52,528 nt of DNA from Methanofastidiosum sp. (GCA_013178285.1 JABLXD010000009.1:1-52528), one strand, 5' to 3'. Shown: positions 8,434 to 16,279, counted from the first letter of the stretch. A program made the numbers and translations. Notes: generated from the letters alone by a model not told the origin.

Positions 8434-9283
8434 TGCAGTAAAAATCTGTCACTGGACAAAACAAAGTTTAACCGAAGGTAGAGTTTGTTACAAACAAAGA
8501 TTCTATGGGATTGAAAGCCATAGATGCCTTCAGATGACTCCTTCTGTTGCATGGTGCACACACAAGTGTTTATTTTGTTGGCGTCCTGTTGAATACAATG
8601 AAGATGCACCTGCGAAATATGATGATCCTGAGGAAATAATTGAAGGATGCATAGAGGCCCAAAGAGAGCTACTCTCAGGTTACCACGGATTTCTAGAGAA
8701 AGTTGACATAAATAAATTGAAGGAAGCAGAGAATCCTACAAACGTTGCAATTTCTTTGGCCGGTGAACCAACACTTTATCCAGACCTATCTGGATTAATT
8801 GAGGGATTTAGAAAAAGGAACTTCTCAACATTTCTCGTGACTAACGGAACAACACCTGAAGTATTGTCTTCAATGAGCGCCTACCCAGATAACCTTTACA
8901 TAACTCTTCCAGCATCTACAAAAGATACTTATGAACACGTATGTAATCCACAGATAAGTAATGGTTGGGAAAAATTGAACGAGTCTTTAGAGCTTTTACC
9001 AAAGATTAAGACAAAAAGAAGGATCCTAAGATTAACGCTCGTTAAGGATTTTAATATGGGCGACATAGGTAAATACTCTAAATTAATTGAGAAGGCAAAT
9101 CCCGACTTCATAGAAGCCAAAGCTTACATGTACGTGGGGTATTCCAGAAAAAGGCTTGAAGTAGGAAACATGCCCACATTTGAAGATATTCTTGAATTTT
9201 GTAAGAAGTTGGAAGAAGAATCCGGGTATAGGGCAATTGATTCAGCTTCTGACTCAAGAGTTGTTTTATTATCAAGAGACTGA
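8375..9283 (+). CDS. taw1: tRNA 4-demethylwyosine synthase Taw1 (radical SAM)
   Basis: Taw1 condenses pyruvate with N1-methylguanosine-37 of tRNA-Phe to form the tricyclic wyosine core. With the start at ATG 8375 (SD GGAGG at 8362-8366) the protein is 302 residues. It has the radical-SAM triad C61-x3-C65-x2-C68 and three upstream cysteines (C25, C38, C51) that bind the second Taw1 cluster. The SLAGEPTLYPDL segment is the family's SAM-contact region. A longer TTG start at 8348 is less likely because the SD then falls inside the gene. It overlaps the DHH gene by 59 bases. Confidence 0.93.
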   Translation: MEKVWSILKRQKYRIVGAHSAVKICHWTKQSLTEGRVCYKQRFYGIESHRCLQMTPSVAWCTHKCLFCWRPVEYNEDAPAKYDDPEEIIEGCIEAQRELLSGYHGFLEKVDINKLKEAENPTNVAISLAGEPTLYPDLSGLIEGFRKRNFSTFLVTNGTTPEVLSSMSAYPDNLYITLPASTKDTYEHVCNPQISNGWEKLNESLELLPKIKTKRRILRLTLVKDFNMGDIGKYSKLIEKANPDFIEAKAYMYVGYSRKRLEVGNMPTFEDILEFCKKLEEESGYRAIDSASDSRVVLLSRD

Positions 9284-9333
9284 GACATATAAGTTAATCT
9301 TATATATAATATCTCATACATTTGGTTGGTATT

Positions 9334-9753
9334 ATGGGAGGCGTAATTTTAACAGGAATTGAAGCAAAAAGATTCATCAGAGTTGATGAAGGTTCACCAT
9401 CTGTTAGCATTGCAAGTAATCTTACTTTAACAGATGCGTATTTTAGCAATAATGATAATGTATTTGTAGAATTTGTTTTTTGTTGCAATTACACCCCTAA
9501 TGTCTGCTCTATTAAAATTGAGGGCGTATTTATTTATGATGGGCCTGAAAAAGAAGGTCTACTTAACGAATGGAAAGAAAAAAAGAGGTTTGACACAGAC
9601 AAATTTCTTTTTATTCACAATTCAATACTATACAGATGTTTTGTTGAATCAGTAGGTGTTTCTAAAGACATTAATGTTCCATCCCCTGTGTCTATACCTG
9701 CAGTTTCAGCAAAGAAAGAAGTTGATCCTGGAGAGGGGCTAGTTTATGGGTAA
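9334..9753 (+). CDS. SecB-like archaeal protein (candidate chaperone)
   Basis: A 139-residue soluble protein. The order of features recalls the archaeal SecB-like family exemplified by Methanocaldococcus MJ0357: alternating beta strands with VFVEFVFCCNYTPNVCSIKIEG, a YDGPEKEGLLNEWKEKKRF helix, a hydrophobic helix containing ILYRC, and a C-terminal proline-rich VPSPVSIP. If right, it would bind unfolded or secretory proteins; the assignment rests on remembered pattern only. A TATA element TTATATATAATAT at 9299-9311 precedes the ATG by about 25 bases, so the message may be leaderless. The last 8 bases overlap sepS. Confidence 0.5.
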   Translation: MGGVILTGIEAKRFIRVDEGSPSVSIASNLTLTDAYFSNNDNVFVEFVFCCNYTPNVCSIKIEGVFIYDGPEKEGLLNEWKEKKRFDTDKFLFIHNSILYRCFVESVGVSKDINVPSPVSIPAVSAKKEVDPGEGLVYG

Positions 9754-11188
9754 GCCACACGTTTTAGAAGAAACAATTTCAATGCTTAGAAATATTTATC
9801 TTGATCTTGGATTTGATGAAGTTTTCAATCCTCTATTCATAACTGATGATGATATGTATAAACAGTGGGGTTCTGAAACTCCCGCTATATTAGATAGGGT
9901 ATATTATCTTGCAGGGCTTCCAAGGCCAAATGTTGGTCTTTCAAAGGAAGTCAAGGATAAAATATCCCAGTTTGTAGAGCTTGATGAGAGACGAAGTAGA
10001 AACCTTGAAAGAACTCTTCAAGACTACAAGAGGGGAACAATAGAAGGTGACGATTTCGTTGAAGCAATTTCAAAAGGCCTTGGAATCGAGTTTGAAGATG
10101 CTGAAAAAGTATTAGATCTTTTTAAAGAATTCAAGGACTTAATTCCAGTTCCTACAAATCTTACCTTAAGGTCTCACATGACCTCTGGATGGTTTATTAC
10201 TTTACAAGCTCTTGCAGGCAGAAGTGAGTTGCCTTTGAAATTATTTTCAATTGATAGGTGTTTTAGACGTGAGCAGAGAGAAGATCAGACTCACCTTAGA
10301 AGCCATTTTTCTGCTTCATGTGTCGTCATGGACAAAGAAATAACTCCTGAACTCGGTAAAGAGATAGTCACAAATTTTACTGAAAGACTTGGATTTGACA
10401 AAGTAAAATTCAAAGTTAAAAAAAGAAGTGCTAGCTACTATGAAGCCGGAACTGAACATGAAGCATTTATTAAACTTGGAGATTGGATTGAGATAGCGGA
10501 TTTTGGACTTTATTCCAAGGAAGTTTTGAAGAAATACAAAATTCCTTATGATGTCTTAAACATTGGCCAGGGAGCTGAGAGAATATCCATGATTAGAAGT
10601 GGGGTAACAGATATTCGTGAATTAATATACCCACAGTTTTACAAAATTGATTTCTCTGACCAGGACATTGCAAAGTCTATAGAGTTTGTTGAAGATATCA
10701 AGACCCCTGAAGGGGAAAAGCTATTGAAGGCTTTACTAGAAACTGCAAGGCAAAACAAAGATGCGCCTTCGCCATGTGAATTTTCTTCTTATAAGGGAGA
10801 TTTTTTAGGCAGGAAAATAGAGGTAAAGATTGTGGAGCCTGAAGATAATACAAAACTAATCGGGCCTGCGGGATTTAATCAAATCTATGTTTTTGAAAAA
10901 GCTATGGTTGGGATACTTCCTGAGTCTCAGGATGAAAACTCACTAAATATGATAAAAAATGGTGTGGACACCAAAGTTTCTTACCTTGAGGCTTTCTTTA
11001 GAAAGGTTGTTTCAAAAATTGAATTAACAAAAGAACAAGGAGAATACGAGGAAAGAATTCCTATTGTTAGAAGTATTTCTGATATCAATATATCTTTACC
11101 AACATATATACACCAATACCTTAGGGGTAAAGGTAGAATAGATATCAGGGGGCCAGTCTTTACAACTGTAAAGTGGAAAATACTATAA
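9746..11188 (+). CDS. sepS: O-phosphoserine--tRNA(Cys) ligase (SepRS), N-terminally short
   Basis: SepRS charges tRNA-Cys with phosphoserine, which SepCysS then converts to Cys-tRNA; this is the methanogen route to cysteine. The class II core is intact: YKQ near residue 38, YLAGLPRPNVG, LTLRSHMTSGW (139-149), motif 2 KLFSIDRCFRREQ (165-177) and motif 3 NIGQGAERISMI. The protein is 480 residues, against about 540 in Methanocaldococcus; the missing part is the N-terminal segment before GKPH. A TAG at 9740 in the same frame rules out an upstream extension, and GAGGGG gives an SD. It overlaps the SecB-like gene by 8 bases. SepCysS is not in the window. Confidence 0.92.
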   Translation: MGKPHVLEETISMLRNIYLDLGFDEVFNPLFITDDDMYKQWGSETPAILDRVYYLAGLPRPNVGLSKEVKDKISQFVELDERRSRNLERTLQDYKRGTIEGDDFVEAISKGLGIEFEDAEKVLDLFKEFKDLIPVPTNLTLRSHMTSGWFITLQALAGRSELPLKLFSIDRCFRREQREDQTHLRSHFSASCVVMDKEITPELGKEIVTNFTERLGFDKVKFKVKKRSASYYEAGTEHEAFIKLGDWIEIADFGLYSKEVLKKYKIPYDVLNIGQGAERISMIRSGVTDIRELIYPQFYKIDFSDQDIAKSIEFVEDIKTPEGEKLLKALLETARQNKDAPSPCEFSSYKGDFLGRKIEVKIVEPEDNTKLIGPAGFNQIYVFEKAMVGILPESQDENSLNMIKNGVDTKVSYLEAFFRKVVSKIELTKEQGEYEERIPIVRSISDINISLPTYIHQYLRGKGRIDIRGPVFTTVKWKIL

Positions 11189-11235
11189 ATTTTTATATTA
11201 AAAATAAGATAATAGAAAAGTATTAATTAAAAAAC

Positions 11236-11559
11236 TTAAATGTTTCTCTGTATTCTTTTTATGAGTTCTTCTTTAGGCACGAACCCAATTATCGTGTCAA
11301 ATACTTTTCCATCCCTGAATATTGCAATTGTAGGTATACTTCTAATTCCATATCTCTGAGCTACTGAAATACTTTTATCAACATCGAGTTTACCAATTTT
11401 CCATTCTGGGTGTTCCCCTGCAACTTCTTCAATAATAGGGGCAATCATTTGACATGGACCGCACCAAGTTGCCCAAAAATCAACTATGACCGGTTTAGTA
11501 GACTTAATTACTTCTTGGTCAAAATTTGCATCTGTTAGCTCAACAGTGTTCTTTCCCAT
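11236..11559 (-). CDS. trxA: thioredoxin
   Basis: A 107-residue single thioredoxin domain with the redox site WCGPC (C33, C36), the buried VDFWA strand and the cis-proline loop SIPT. It should be a cytosolic dithiol reductant. The length and motif are those of a classical bacterial-type thioredoxin rather than the CPYC glutaredoxin-like archaeal type. An SD AGGTGAA just upstream supports the start at 11559. It is convergent with sepS and separate from the next minus-strand operon by 72 bases. Confidence 0.95.
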   Translation of the reverse strand: MGKNTVELTDANFDQEVIKSTKPVIVDFWATWCGPCQMIAPIIEEVAGEHPEWKIGKLDVDKSISVAQRYGIRSIPTIAIFRDGKVFDTIIGFVPKEELIKRIQRNI

Positions 11560-11631
11560 TTAATTCACCTAAACTTAAAAGGTGGATAATTACTTAAAAA
11601 TCTTTGGTGTGATATTTTTTTCATATAATCG

Positions 11632-11982
11632 TTATAGCGATTTAACTGCTTCTTGGAGCCCTTCGTACCAATTGTCAATACTTGCCAGTACCTTCTTTCT
11701 AATCTCTTCACGCTCTAAGGATTTATATACAAAATATCTTCCTCTTTTGCCTTGGACACAGCATTTAGACTCTCTAAAAATAAGCCCCTTATCGACTAAA
11801 ATTTTTAATGATTTTTGAATAGTAGTTCTATCCTTTTTCAAAATGTTTTGAATTTCTTTCACCCTCATACCTTCTGGAGGGAGCATTAGTGTAATACTTA
11901 CCTCTAAATCTGTAAGATCAAAAGCACATCTTAGGATTTTTTTTATCTCGGTACTACTTTTTATAGTTGGAATATTTTCCAT
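11632..11982 (-). CDS. winged-helix transcriptional regulator (TrmB/MarR-like)
   Basis: A 116-residue protein with a central winged helix: a recognition region MRVKEIQNILKKDRTTIQKSLKILVDKGLI (39-68), then a wing with a CC pair (C74, C75) and KRGRYFVYK. C19 is a further cysteine. The Cys pair in the wing could make the protein redox- or metal-responsive, but that is inference. It is 7 bases downstream of the radical SAM gene, so it is the last gene of the lplB-like / radical SAM / regulator operon. It is a natural candidate to bind the 13-bp inverted repeat at that operon's promoter. Confidence 0.75.
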   Translation of the reverse strand: MENIPTIKSSTEIKKILRCAFDLTDLEVSITLMLPPEGMRVKEIQNILKKDRTTIQKSLKILVDKGLIFRESKCCVQGKRGRYFVYKSLEREEIRKKVLASIDNWYEGLQEAVKSL

Positions 11983-11989
11983 AAAACCA

Positions 11990-12808
11990 CTAACAAACAG
12001 AACAACATATATCCTTTACAACTATATTATATTCATTTTTTATAAGTTTAATCATGTTTTTAGATGGATTCACAATATTGTCAAATAGGATTGCAGTTTC
12101 ATCGAGTTCTTTTATCCTAGGGCGCATACAGCCTAGAGATAATTTTGCATCAGGAAATGATTTTCTTGTATAAATAAAAAAATCTTTTATTGCATGGACA
12201 TCATAATTGATACTTCCTGTTTTTTCAAGTTCATTTTTAATGAGAACAAGAAGTGTCAACGATTTTATTGGATATTTCTTTAATATTTGAATTGCGTTAT
12301 ACTCCCCCACTATCGTTCCAAGATCAAGGCCAACACATATATGGGGGATAAAATTGACCCCTTCTTCTATTAAAAATCTTAGAGTGTCTTCATAATCAGA
12401 AACTTTGAAGGGCATCTTTAGTATATTTTTTATTGTATTGTCACTCCCCACAAAATCTACAGATACTGCATCAATTCCACTTTCCACTATCTTCTTAGCG
12501 TCATTTCTTTTTAATAAACCAGAATGGAGATTAATAATAAGATTGGTATCATTTTTTATTTTCTTAAGAATAGAATAGTCAATTGGAACTTTTCCACTTT
12601 CATCTAATCCTCCACTAATCAGTAACCCTTTTGCACCTCTTTTTTCAAGTTCAATTGACTTTTGGTATAGGTCGTCTTGGGTAACATGTAACATGAACTT
12701 CAAATATTTTCGATTACAGTGTGTACAAGAAAAATGACATTCGTCTCCAGTTATTGAAATGCTGGGGAAAGAATCTTTAGAGGGATAGCAAATATTCTTA
12801 CCTTTCAT
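11990..12808 (-). CDS. radical SAM protein, candidate lipoyl synthase component (LipS1-like)
   Basis: The 272-residue protein has an N-terminal SITGDECHFSCTHCNRKYLKFM region with C24-x3-C28-x2-C31, the site for the SAM-cleaving [4Fe-4S] cluster, and a C-terminal CCSVC tail (C268, C269, C272). It looks like the biotin-synthase-homologue group (COG1856-type) to which archaeal LipS1 belongs. LipS1 and LipS2 together insert sulfur into octanoyl groups to make lipoate. The adjacent upstream gene (overlap 11 bases) is a lipoate-ligase C-terminal domain, which strongly favours a lipoate role. A separate LipS2 is not visible here. Radical SAM is certain; LipS1 is inference. Confidence 0.6.
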   Translation of the reverse strand: MKGKNICYPSKDSFPSISITGDECHFSCTHCNRKYLKFMLHVTQDDLYQKSIELEKRGAKGLLISGGLDESGKVPIDYSILKKIKNDTNLIINLHSGLLKRNDAKKIVESGIDAVSVDFVGSDNTIKNILKMPFKVSDYEDTLRFLIEEGVNFIPHICVGLDLGTIVGEYNAIQILKKYPIKSLTLLVLIKNELEKTGSINYDVHAIKDFFIYTRKSFPDAKLSLGCMRPRIKELDETAILFDNIVNPSKNMIKLIKNEYNIVVKDICCSVC

Positions 12809-13070
12809 TTATTGCCCTCTTAAATGCCTCTTCTAAGTCTTCTTTTTTTATTCCATAGACTTCCACATCAGAAGAAAAAAAATTTTCAATAATGCCTAGC
12901 AATTCAGATAGTTTCTTTCCTTCAATAGTTCTTTCTAGATTCTCTATCGATTCTTCAGGGAATACAAAAAAATCTCCATAAATCATTACATCTGAAAATA
13001 AGCCGTTCATATAATTAAAAGATATACCTATAAGCTTTCCACCTAATGGTTTATATTCAAAAATAGTCAT
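12798..13070 (-). CDS. lplB: lipoate-protein ligase C-terminal domain protein (LplB type)
   Basis: A 90-residue protein matching the stand-alone C-terminal domain of split archaeal lipoate ligases: FEYKPLGGKLIGISF, then GLFSDVMIYGDFFVFPEESIENLE and a C-terminal helical part. LplB is needed with LplA to activate lipoate and attach it to carrier proteins such as GcvH or E2 subunits. The catalytic LplA is not in the window. I prefer ATG 13070 (MTIFEYKP) because it aligns with the family start and follows the TATA region by a sensible distance; ATG 13100 would add ten residues. It is the first gene of the operon. Confidence 0.75.
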   Translation of the reverse strand: MTIFEYKPLGGKLIGISFNYMNGLFSDVMIYGDFFVFPEESIENLERTIEGKKLSELLGIIENFFSSDVEVYGIKKEDLEEAFKRAINER

Positions 13071-13134
13071 TCTTATTCTACCAATTTTAAATGGAATCAT
13101 TTATTTAAATAAATATTGTAATAGAATAAGAATG
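13068..13134. promoter_or_regulatory. inverted-repeat operator around the lplB-like operon promoter
   Basis: Two perfect 13-base arms face each other: CATTCTTATTCTA at 13068-13080 and TAGAATAAGAATG at 13122-13134. Between them lies a 16-base palindrome ATTTATTTAAATAAAT (13099-13114) that can serve as the minus-strand TATA box. The left arm covers the expected transcription start and ends in the chosen lplB-like start codon, so a protein bound there would block initiation. The co-transcribed winged-helix protein is the obvious candidate regulator (inference). Confidence 0.6.
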
Positions 13135-13186
13135 CCTTAATGTGTATATTTTATATATAAGTCTCTTTAATAATAATTTGAGAAAA

Positions 13187-14758
13187 ATGTCAAATCCTGA
13201 ATCTCTGAGGCTAAATGATTACTACCTTTGGAAGAAATACCCTACGTATTCTGAGTATCCTTGGGATAGATCTTATTTCAACGTTGAATTCTTAGAATAT
13301 GAAAGGAAAAGAATTAGCAAGATTGAGATCTGGAATAAAGAATTTAATAGGTCTGAAAATGGAAAATCTTTAGATGAAATATCTCTTTATGTCGTGCCAT
13401 TGAAAATTGATACTTCGTGGAACGTTGCAATTGAATCCCAAACTAAATCTAAGCCATTAGGACTATCTGCTCTTTTCAATACGCCTATTGTAGTAACGTT
13501 AGGTTTGATTCAAGAAGGTAAGAATATACCTGAAAATTATAGTTTGATTAACATCATTAAATCAAAGAAATCATATATTTTTAATGAGAAGTTAAACAAA
13601 ACAGAATCTGCAGTTTTGATAGAAGAATGGGAAGAACTCCCTTCTGATTCAATTTATTTAGATATCCCGTACGAAAAAAGAGTTATAGAAAAGTTATTTA
13701 CAGAGAATTTACCATTGGATAAAGAAATCTCAAAATCTTTCCAAGCCCCCATACTAAGTGCACCTTATGATGGAAAAGTTGGCGGGATATCCCTTTCATC
13801 TCTTTCTTGGAATTCAAAACTTGCAATTGAATTGATGAAGATTATACAGCTAATGGTTCCACCAGAATATAGGGATATAGGCCCACCAAAAAAAGCAGTT
13901 AATGGAATAAATTTTGAGTCAAATGGAATCCAGTACAAACTTTCTGAAAGACCCAAATTAGGGAATAGCATTCTTTCTAAGGTCTACTCAGATAACTATG
14001 ATAAATTGCATCAATCTCTAATAGATAGAAATAATTTTGATGGCGAGTATTCGCTTTTCTCTTCAATCAAAGTAAGTGAGGGGACAAGAAGGCAGAAGAT
14101 TTTAGAAACTTTCAGAAATTTTACTCAAACAGAGATTACTCTTTCAGACATAGATCAAATTCTTACGGAAGACGACATGTATGTAAGACCTTTGTTAAAA
14201 ACTATCGATGAGAATTTATGGATTCAAGTTGTTCATGCACACCAGAACTTTCCTAAAGAAGGAAAGAACTATGATAAAGAATACCATGACATAATAGAAT
14301 TATTATCTAAAGACTATGATGTTTTTTTGGCTGACAAATTTAAACAAGAAAAAATAAGGGAATTGATAGTTCGGTCAATGTTGAATAAGACAAGTTATAA
14401 TATAAGAAGACTGGCACAATCATTTGCAAGAGCTGATGATAAAAATGAAATTAAAAATAAATATTTAAAAGAATCAAGGAGAATTACGCTGGATAACTTT
14501 GAACGTTTGATAAGTGAGCCTTCGATTAAGAAGGAAATTAATTCCATAAAGGATTACGAATCAAATGAGAGATATAATGCTGTTCAAGCAACTCTAATAA
14601 ACAATCCCAATCTAACTGTGATTGAAATATTTCGAGAAGTAAAGGCTACCGATTTGTTCAAGGATGAATACGACCTTCAGGATTTATTGGACTGGATGCA
14701 TAAGAAAGGACACGTTATAAGGGATTCACAGAATCGCTATTCTTTTATTATCCTTTGA
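13187..14758 (+). CDS. unrecognised 523-residue protein with C-terminal winged-helix-like domain
   Basis: I do not recognise a family. There is no signal peptide or membrane segment, so it should be cytosolic. The first 130 residues are rich in aromatic residues (NDYYLWKKYPTYSEYPW) and contain a beta-rich part around SLYVVPLKIDTSWNVAIES. The middle is mixed, with PPEYRDIGPPKKAVNG. The C-terminal 200 residues are helical and charged, ending in a winged-helix-like pattern (LTVIEIFREV, LQDLLDWMHKKGHVIRD). The start ATG at 13187 follows TATA TTTTATATATA (13148-13158) by a leaderless-type distance; an in-frame ATG at 13142 lies ahead of that TATA. It stands alone. Confidence 0.6.
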   Translation: MSNPESLRLNDYYLWKKYPTYSEYPWDRSYFNVEFLEYERKRISKIEIWNKEFNRSENGKSLDEISLYVVPLKIDTSWNVAIESQTKSKPLGLSALFNTPIVVTLGLIQEGKNIPENYSLINIIKSKKSYIFNEKLNKTESAVLIEEWEELPSDSIYLDIPYEKRVIEKLFTENLPLDKEISKSFQAPILSAPYDGKVGGISLSSLSWNSKLAIELMKIIQLMVPPEYRDIGPPKKAVNGINFESNGIQYKLSERPKLGNSILSKVYSDNYDKLHQSLIDRNNFDGEYSLFSSIKVSEGTRRQKILETFRNFTQTEITLSDIDQILTEDDMYVRPLLKTIDENLWIQVVHAHQNFPKEGKNYDKEYHDIIELLSKDYDVFLADKFKQEKIRELIVRSMLNKTSYNIRRLAQSFARADDKNEIKNKYLKESRRITLDNFERLISEPSIKKEINSIKDYESNERYNAVQATLINNPNLTVIEIFREVKATDLFKDEYDLQDLLDWMHKKGHVIRDSQNRYSFIIL

Positions 14759-14839
14759 AATTAAGAATGGCACAAAAATGTCATAATCAATAAAAACACT
14801 TAAATACTTATTTTCTTAACACTCAATTCCGGTGATGCA

Positions 14840-15055
14840 TTGTCGAAGTTGCTACTAAAAAGACTAGAACAATATAGCGGAAAAAAATTAGTGGTATCAA
14901 TTGACGGTAGCATCTTTAAAGGAAAGTTAGTAGATTTCGATGAAGATGTACTTTGTCTTAGTGATGTAACGGATATCGGCGGTTCCACAGGTAAGGAACT
15001 AGTTGTAAGTCTTAGCAATGTGGTCTGGATTATATTGGCTGAGGATAATAAATAA
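14840..15055 (+). CDS. LSm (Sm-like) RNA-binding protein
   Basis: A 71-residue Sm-fold protein with the Sm1 pattern GKKLVVSIDGSIFKGKLVDFDEDVLCLSDV and a short Sm2. Archaeal LSm proteins form heptameric rings that bind U-rich RNA. The start is TTG at 14840, three bases after GGTGAT (14831-14836). A TATA-like ACTTAAATACTTATT lies at 14798-14812. It precedes the ribosomal superoperon by 213 bases and has its own promoter. Conserved Sm2 RNA-contact residues are less clear than in typical SmAP1, so it may be a divergent paralogue. Confidence 0.7.
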   Translation: MSKLLLKRLEQYSGKKLVVSIDGSIFKGKLVDFDEDVLCLSDVTDIGGSTGKELVVSLSNVVWIILAEDNK

Positions 15056-15079
15056 TGGAAAAATTAATACACCATAACA

Positions 15080-15088
15080 TTTATAAAT
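15080..15088 (+). promoter_or_regulatory. TATA box of the ribosomal superoperon
   Basis: TTTATAAAT is a near-consensus archaeal TATA element. A start about 25 bases downstream (near 15110) would give a leader of about 160 bases before L3, long for an archaeal mRNA and large enough to hold the two hairpins annotated separately. Confidence 0.6.
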
Positions 15089-15149
15089 CCCATATAATAC
15101 TGCCAATACAGCAGAAATTGCTTAAAAAAAGACGTTACGAATTACAGAC

Positions 15150-15179
15150 GGGGATAAAGTGAAAGCGACTTTATTCCTC
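15150..15179 (+). promoter_or_regulatory. leader hairpin A of the L3 operon
   Basis: GGGGATAAAGT (15150-15160) pairs with ACTTTATTCCTC (15168-15179), giving 11 base pairs with one G-U and one bulged T around the 7-base loop GAAAGCG. The top of the stem can also be drawn as opposed GA/GA steps, reminiscent of a kink-loop. Control by a ribosomal protein is possible but unproven. Confidence 0.5.
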
Positions 15180-15247
15180 AATTCTTGACTAATAGTAGTA
15201 CAATAATAAAATTTGGAGATTTGGGCTAATAGGCCTAATACTCTTTA

Positions 15248-15267
15248 TTTAAAGCCGGAGGCTTAAA
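15248..15267 (+). promoter_or_regulatory. hairpin B containing the L3 Shine-Dalgarno
   Basis: TTTAAAGCC (15248-15256) pairs with GGCTTAAA (15260-15267) with one bulged A and a tight GGA loop. The SD of L3, GGAGG (15257-15261), lies across the loop and upper stem, so folding would hide it. This would make L3 translation, and the genes coupled to it, responsive to RNA structure or a bound protein. Confidence 0.5.
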
Positions 15268-15268
15268 A

Positions 15269-16276
15269 ATGGGCGGTAGCGGACGAAATAAAAGACCCCG
15301 TAGAGGTTCCTTGGGATACAGCCCCAGAAAGAGGGCTTCAAAGATAGTGCCAACTTTGAATAGCTGGCCAGAAGTGGATGATGTTAAGATCTTAGACTTT
15401 CCCGGCTATAAGGTAGGGATGTCCCACATATTAAGGATAGATGATAGAAAGTATACACTTACAAAAGGAAAGGAAATGGTAGTGCCTGTAACTTTAGTAG
15501 AAACTCCACCAGTTTATGTTTGTGGTGTTAGGGCATATAAGAAGACTCCATATGGATTGAAGACTGTCACGGAGTCATGGGCTGAAGGTCCAAAAGAACT
15601 TTCACGATCAAAAACTGTTTCTAAAAATCCTGAAAAAGACCTTTCTAAAATCCAATCACTTATAGAAAGTGGAAAAGTAGATGATTTAAGAGCCATTGTT
15701 TGTACACAACCAAAGCTCATCAATCTGAAAAAGAAGCCAGAGGTCATGGAAAGTGGGATTGGCGGAGCAGATGTTAATGCCAAGTTGGAATACCTTAAGG
15801 GTGTTTTTGGAAAAGAATTAAATGTAAAAGATGTTTTAGACGAAGGAGAATTCGTTGATGTTATTTCAGTTACAAAAGGAAAAGGGTTCCAAGGCGTAAT
15901 TAGACGATGGGGTGTAAAAATACAGGACAGAAAAGTCAACGATGCAAGAAGGCATGTTGGTTCAATCGGTCCATGGCATCCACCAAAAGTCATGTGGACT
16001 GTACCATTTGCGGGTCAGATGGGATTCCACACGAGAACTGAACTTAACAAAAGAATATTTAGGATAACAAATCCAAAAGATCTCGATATTACTCCGAAAG
16101 AAGGATTTAAGAATTATGGATTATTAAAATCTGACTATGCTATGCTAAAAGGTAGTGTAGGAGGATCTACAAAGAGAATCTTAAGGCTTAGAAAATCTGT
16201 AAGGGTACCAGTAAGAAGAACTGGAGGAGTCCCAAATATTACTTACCTATACAAAGCTTCTGTAGGGGAGGCATAA
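15269..16276 (+). CDS. rpl3: 50S ribosomal protein L3 (uL3)
   Basis: A 335-residue protein of archaeal/eukaryotic length. The N-terminus GGSGRNKRPRRGSLGYSPRKRA and the later TKGKGFQGVIRRWG and HRRVGSIGPWHPPKV-type loop (here RRHVGSIGPWHPPKVMW) are L3 signatures for the extension reaching the peptidyl-transferase centre. It is the first gene of the superoperon and follows the two leader hairpins; ATG 15269 sits 7 bases after GGAGG. L4 follows after 3 bases. Confidence 0.97.
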   Translation: MGGSGRNKRPRRGSLGYSPRKRASKIVPTLNSWPEVDDVKILDFPGYKVGMSHILRIDDRKYTLTKGKEMVVPVTLVETPPVYVCGVRAYKKTPYGLKTVTESWAEGPKELSRSKTVSKNPEKDLSKIQSLIESGKVDDLRAIVCTQPKLINLKKKPEVMESGIGGADVNAKLEYLKGVFGKELNVKDVLDEGEFVDVISVTKGKGFQGVIRRWGVKIQDRKVNDARRHVGSIGPWHPPKVMWTVPFAGQMGFHTRTELNKRIFRITNPKDLDITPKEGFKNYGLLKSDYAMLKGSVGGSTKRILRLRKSVRVPVRRTGGVPNITYLYKASVGEA

Positions 16277-16279
16277 AGT

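Noticed and set aside
13099-13114. 16-base AT palindrome as a stand-alone operator
   Set aside because: At this AT content such palindromes occur by chance; only its position between the two perfect 13-base arms makes it worth noting, so it is included in that feature.
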